Of a DNA stretch of 7,450 bases, positions 6,221-7,450 are shown in pieces. Source of the stretch: Candidatus Woesearchaeota archaeon (GTDB taxonomy: Archaea > Nanobdellota > Nanobdellia > Woesearchaeales > UBA10216); the NCBI GenBank assembly GCA_023269295.1, contig JAHFTU010000048.1:1-7450 (forward strand), written 5' to 3'. Positions within the stretch are counted from its first letter, which is position 1, and each line of letters starts with the position of its first letter. Below the pieces are notes generated by a model. That model was not told the origin of the DNA. It did not search any database and saw nothing but the letters and a program-made list of their open reading frames with translations. The position numbers were made by a program, and so were the translations under genes.

Positions 6221-7314
6221 TTTATCACCTTCATAAAATCATCAAACAGGAAGCCTATATCCAAAGGTCCAGGGGAGGCCTCAGGATGCGCTTGACAGCT
6301 CATGAATGGCTTGTTCTTGTGCCGTAGTCCCTCATTCGTTCCATCGTTGGCATTGACAAACAGCTCTTCCCACCCTTCAGGCATTGTTTTCATGTTGACT
6401 GCAAAGCCATGGTTCTGCGTGGTTATGTAGCATCGTTTTGTCTCAGTGTTTATGCAGGGCTGGTTCTGGCTCCTGTGGCCGTATTTCAGCTTGTAGGTAT
6501 CGCCTCCGGCAGCTAATGCTAGTATTTGGTTTCCAAGGCAGATGCCAAAGGTTGGAATTTCTTTTTTCATTGCTGCAGCCACATTTTTGATTGTGGTTGT
6601 GCACATTTTTGGGTCGCCAGGCCCGTTGCTTACAACGATTCCGTCAAAGTCAAGCTTCTTGTCAGCGAGGAAGTCATAATCCCACGGCACCCTAATCACG
6701 CAGCAGCCGCGGCTAATGAGGCTTCTTATGATGTTCAGCTTGACGCCGCAGTCAATCAGCACTATTCTTGGTTTGCCGCTTTGATTATAGGTGATTTTCC
6801 GGTTTGTGCAGACTTCTGCAGAAAGATTCCTCAAATTTGGGTCATTAAATTCAACATCGCTGTCGCCAATCACTATCTTTCCCAGCATTACTCCTTTTTC
6901 CCGGAGCTTTTTAGTAAGCTGCCTCGTGTCTATGCCAAAAATTGCTGGCTTGCCTTCCTCTTTCAGCCACTCTGCAAGGCTTTTGGCAGCTGTATAGTGG
7001 CTGTAGTCAAAGGAATAGTCTGCAACAACCAGCCCTTCTGCCTGTATCTTTTCAGACTCAAAGTTTAGCGGGATGCCATGTTCATCTTTGCCGCTTTTGG
7101 GAATTCCGTAGTTGCCAATTAGCGGATAAGTCAGGACCAGTATTTGCCCTTTATAGCTCGGGTCAGTCAGGGACTCAGGATAGCCAACCATTCCTGTGTT
7201 GAAAACAACCTCTCCCGGGACGCTCCTGTCAGCGCCAAAGGACTTTCCGTGGAAAATTGTGCCGTCTTGAAGAACTAGTTTTGCTTTTAACGATCCCACA
7301 TTATTTGCGACCAT
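6217..7314 (-). CDS. carA: Carbamoyl-phosphate synthase small (glutaminase) subunit, CAD-like (365 aa)
   Basis: CarA hydrolyses glutamine and channels ammonia to CarB. The N-terminal small-subunit domain shows VLQDGTIFHGKSFG (14-27), TGMVGYPESLTDPSYKG (40-56) and LTYPLIGNYGIP (61-72). The class I amidotransferase domain shows NGPGDP (230-235), FGICLGNQ (256-263) with nucleophile Cys259, TQNHGFAV (299-306) and QAHPEASPGP (341-350) with His343 and Glu345 completing the triad. The usual GICLGHQ has Asn at residue 262. GYPESLTDPSYK and LIGNYGIP agree with animal CAD rather than with E. coli CarA. Length is close to the family norm, with about 9 extra N-terminal residues. Met1 is the only Met before the conserved domain and sits correctly behind the TATA box. 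Its stop overlaps the phosphodiesterase start (ATGA). This is the first gene of the operon. Confidence 0.97.
   Translation of the reverse strand: MVANNVGSLKAKLVLQDGTIFHGKSFGADRSVPGEVVFNTGMVGYPESLTDPSYKGQILVLTYPLIGNYGIPKSGKDEHGIPLNFESEKIQAEGLVVADYSFDYSHYTAAKSLAEWLKEEGKPAIFGIDTRQLTKKLREKGVMLGKIVIGDSDVEFNDPNLRNLSAEVCTNRKITYNQSGKPRIVLIDCGVKLNIIRSLISRGCCVIRVPWDYDFLADKKLDFDGIVVSNGPGDPKMCTTTIKNVAAAMKKEIPTFGICLGNQILALAAGGDTYKLKYGHRSQNQPCINTETKRCYITTQNHGFAVNMKTMPEGWEELFVNANDGTNEGLRHKNKPFMSCQAHPEASPGPLDIGFLFDDFMKVIK
6224..6231 (-). promoter_or_regulatory. Shine-Dalgarno site of the phosphodiesterase gene
   Basis: The minus strand reads AAGGTGAT, a strong anti-16S match ending 3 bases before the ATG (the GGTG core ends 5 bases before it), inside the last codons of carA. 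It supports the start at 6220 and contrasts with the lack of such a site before carA. Confidence 0.7.
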
Positions 7315-7340
7315 TAAAAAAAACTCGGAGCTGGACTATC

Positions 7341-7348
7341 TTTATAAA
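7341..7348 (-). promoter_or_regulatory. TATA box of the carA-phosphodiesterase-carB operon
   Basis: TTTATAAA, a symmetric TATA match, is centred about 30 bases before the carA ATG, with A/C-rich ACAACAAAC upstream in the B-recognition position. Initiation about 25 bases downstream falls near 7319 and leaves a leader of only about 5 bases. There is no Shine-Dalgarno site before carA, so the transcript is predicted to be leaderless or nearly so. Confidence 0.68.
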
Positions 7349-7361
7349 GTTTGTTGTTTGG

Positions 7362-7377
7362 CTAAGGCATGCGTTAG
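7362..7377. promoter_or_regulatory. 16-base imperfect palindrome upstream of the carA promoter (candidate operator)
   Basis: CTAAGGCATGCGTTAG is symmetric at 14 of 16 positions: CTAA pairs with TTAG around the self-complementary centre GCATGC, with one G opposite G on each side. Its centre is 25 bases upstream of the TATA-box centre. That is a position where an activator could contact the basal factors, or where a dimeric regulator could respond to pyrimidines or arginine. No second copy was noticed before pyrD. Confidence 0.4.
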
Positions 7378-7385
7378 ATGCAGTT

Positions 7386-7420
7386 AAAATAAAGAAAAAG
7401 GCAGTGCTGGTTTACTGCCT
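7386..7420 (-). terminator. Hairpin plus T-tract terminator of a gene beyond the right edge
   Basis: On the minus strand a 7-base-pair stem, AGGCAGT with ACTGCCT (7420-7414 and 7405-7399), encloses an 8-base loop and runs into TTTTTCTTTATTTT (7399-7386), 12 T in 14. This has the form of an intrinsic terminator for a leftward gene outside the window and would insulate the carA promoter. On the plus strand the hairpin is not followed by T, so leftward termination is the better reading. Confidence 0.6.
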
Positions 7421-7450
7421 AAAGGTGCCAACCCCTCATCCGGGTTCAAA

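Noticed and set aside
7390..7450. The right edge ends in CCGGGTTCAAA, which resembles the T-arm of a plus-strand tRNA.
   Set aside because: Counting back gives no acceptor stem (the region is A-rich), no pairing anticodon stem and no T at position 8 or before the anticodon, with either a short or a long variable arm. The only good stem, AGGCAGT/ACTGCCT, is better explained as a leftward terminator.
7384..7450. Minus-strand reading frames entering from the right edge: one ends with TAA at 7384-7386, another with TGA at 7436-7438.
   Set aside because: Only a few to about 20 codons are visible and none is recognisable, so neither can be supported as the 3' end of a gene. The TGA frame would leave the terminator hairpin properly downstream, but that is not enough to call it.

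Overview
The window looks archaeal, but the lineage cannot be fixed from this sequence. Three things point that way. TATA-like boxes lie about 28-30 bases upstream of the first gene of each leftward block, which leaves almost no 5' leader. Internal genes instead carry GGTGAT/GGAGGTG-type ribosome binding sites and ATGA or TGATG junctions. The small winged-helix/RelE gene pair also resembles pairs common in archaea. Hand counts of sample stretches give roughly 42-57% GC in the pyrimidine genes and 32-42% in the RelE-type module.

Layout, right to left on the minus strand. At the right edge, 7386-7420 is a hairpin plus T-tract, probably the terminator of a gene outside the window. A 16-base imperfect palindrome (7362-7377) and a TATA box (7341-7348) follow. 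They precede a three-gene operon: carA (7314-6217), a glycerophosphodiester phosphodiesterase gene (6220-5522) and carB (5525-2289). Each junction is a 4-base ATGA overlap. CarA and CarB together make carbamoyl phosphate, the first step of pyrimidine (and arginine) synthesis. Both are strikingly similar to the animal CAD protein rather than to E. coli CarAB.

A two-gene module on the plus strand (1638-2278) comes next. It encodes a winged-helix protein, probably an antitoxin and autorepressor, and an overlapping RelE/ParE-superfamily protein, probably an RNase toxin. It has its own TATA box and a strong Shine-Dalgarno site, and it ends only 10 bases from the end of carB, so the two converge.

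A 184-base divergent intergenic region (1454-1637) carries short inverted and direct repeats. Left of it is a second leftward block: pyrD (1453-515), an unrecognised 62-residue ORF (525-337) and the start of pyrK (337 to beyond the left edge). PyrD and PyrK would form the NAD-dependent class 1B dihydroorotate dehydrogenase, the fourth step of UMP synthesis. ATCase, dihydroorotase, PyrE and PyrF are not in the window.

Most of the window is core de novo pyrimidine metabolism. The unusual parts are the phosphodiesterase gene between carA and carB, the CAD-like character of CarAB, the RelE-type module between the two pyrimidine blocks, and the tiny coupled ORF between pyrD and pyrK. I see no CRISPR array, insertion sequence, complete RNA gene or clearly new multi-gene system.
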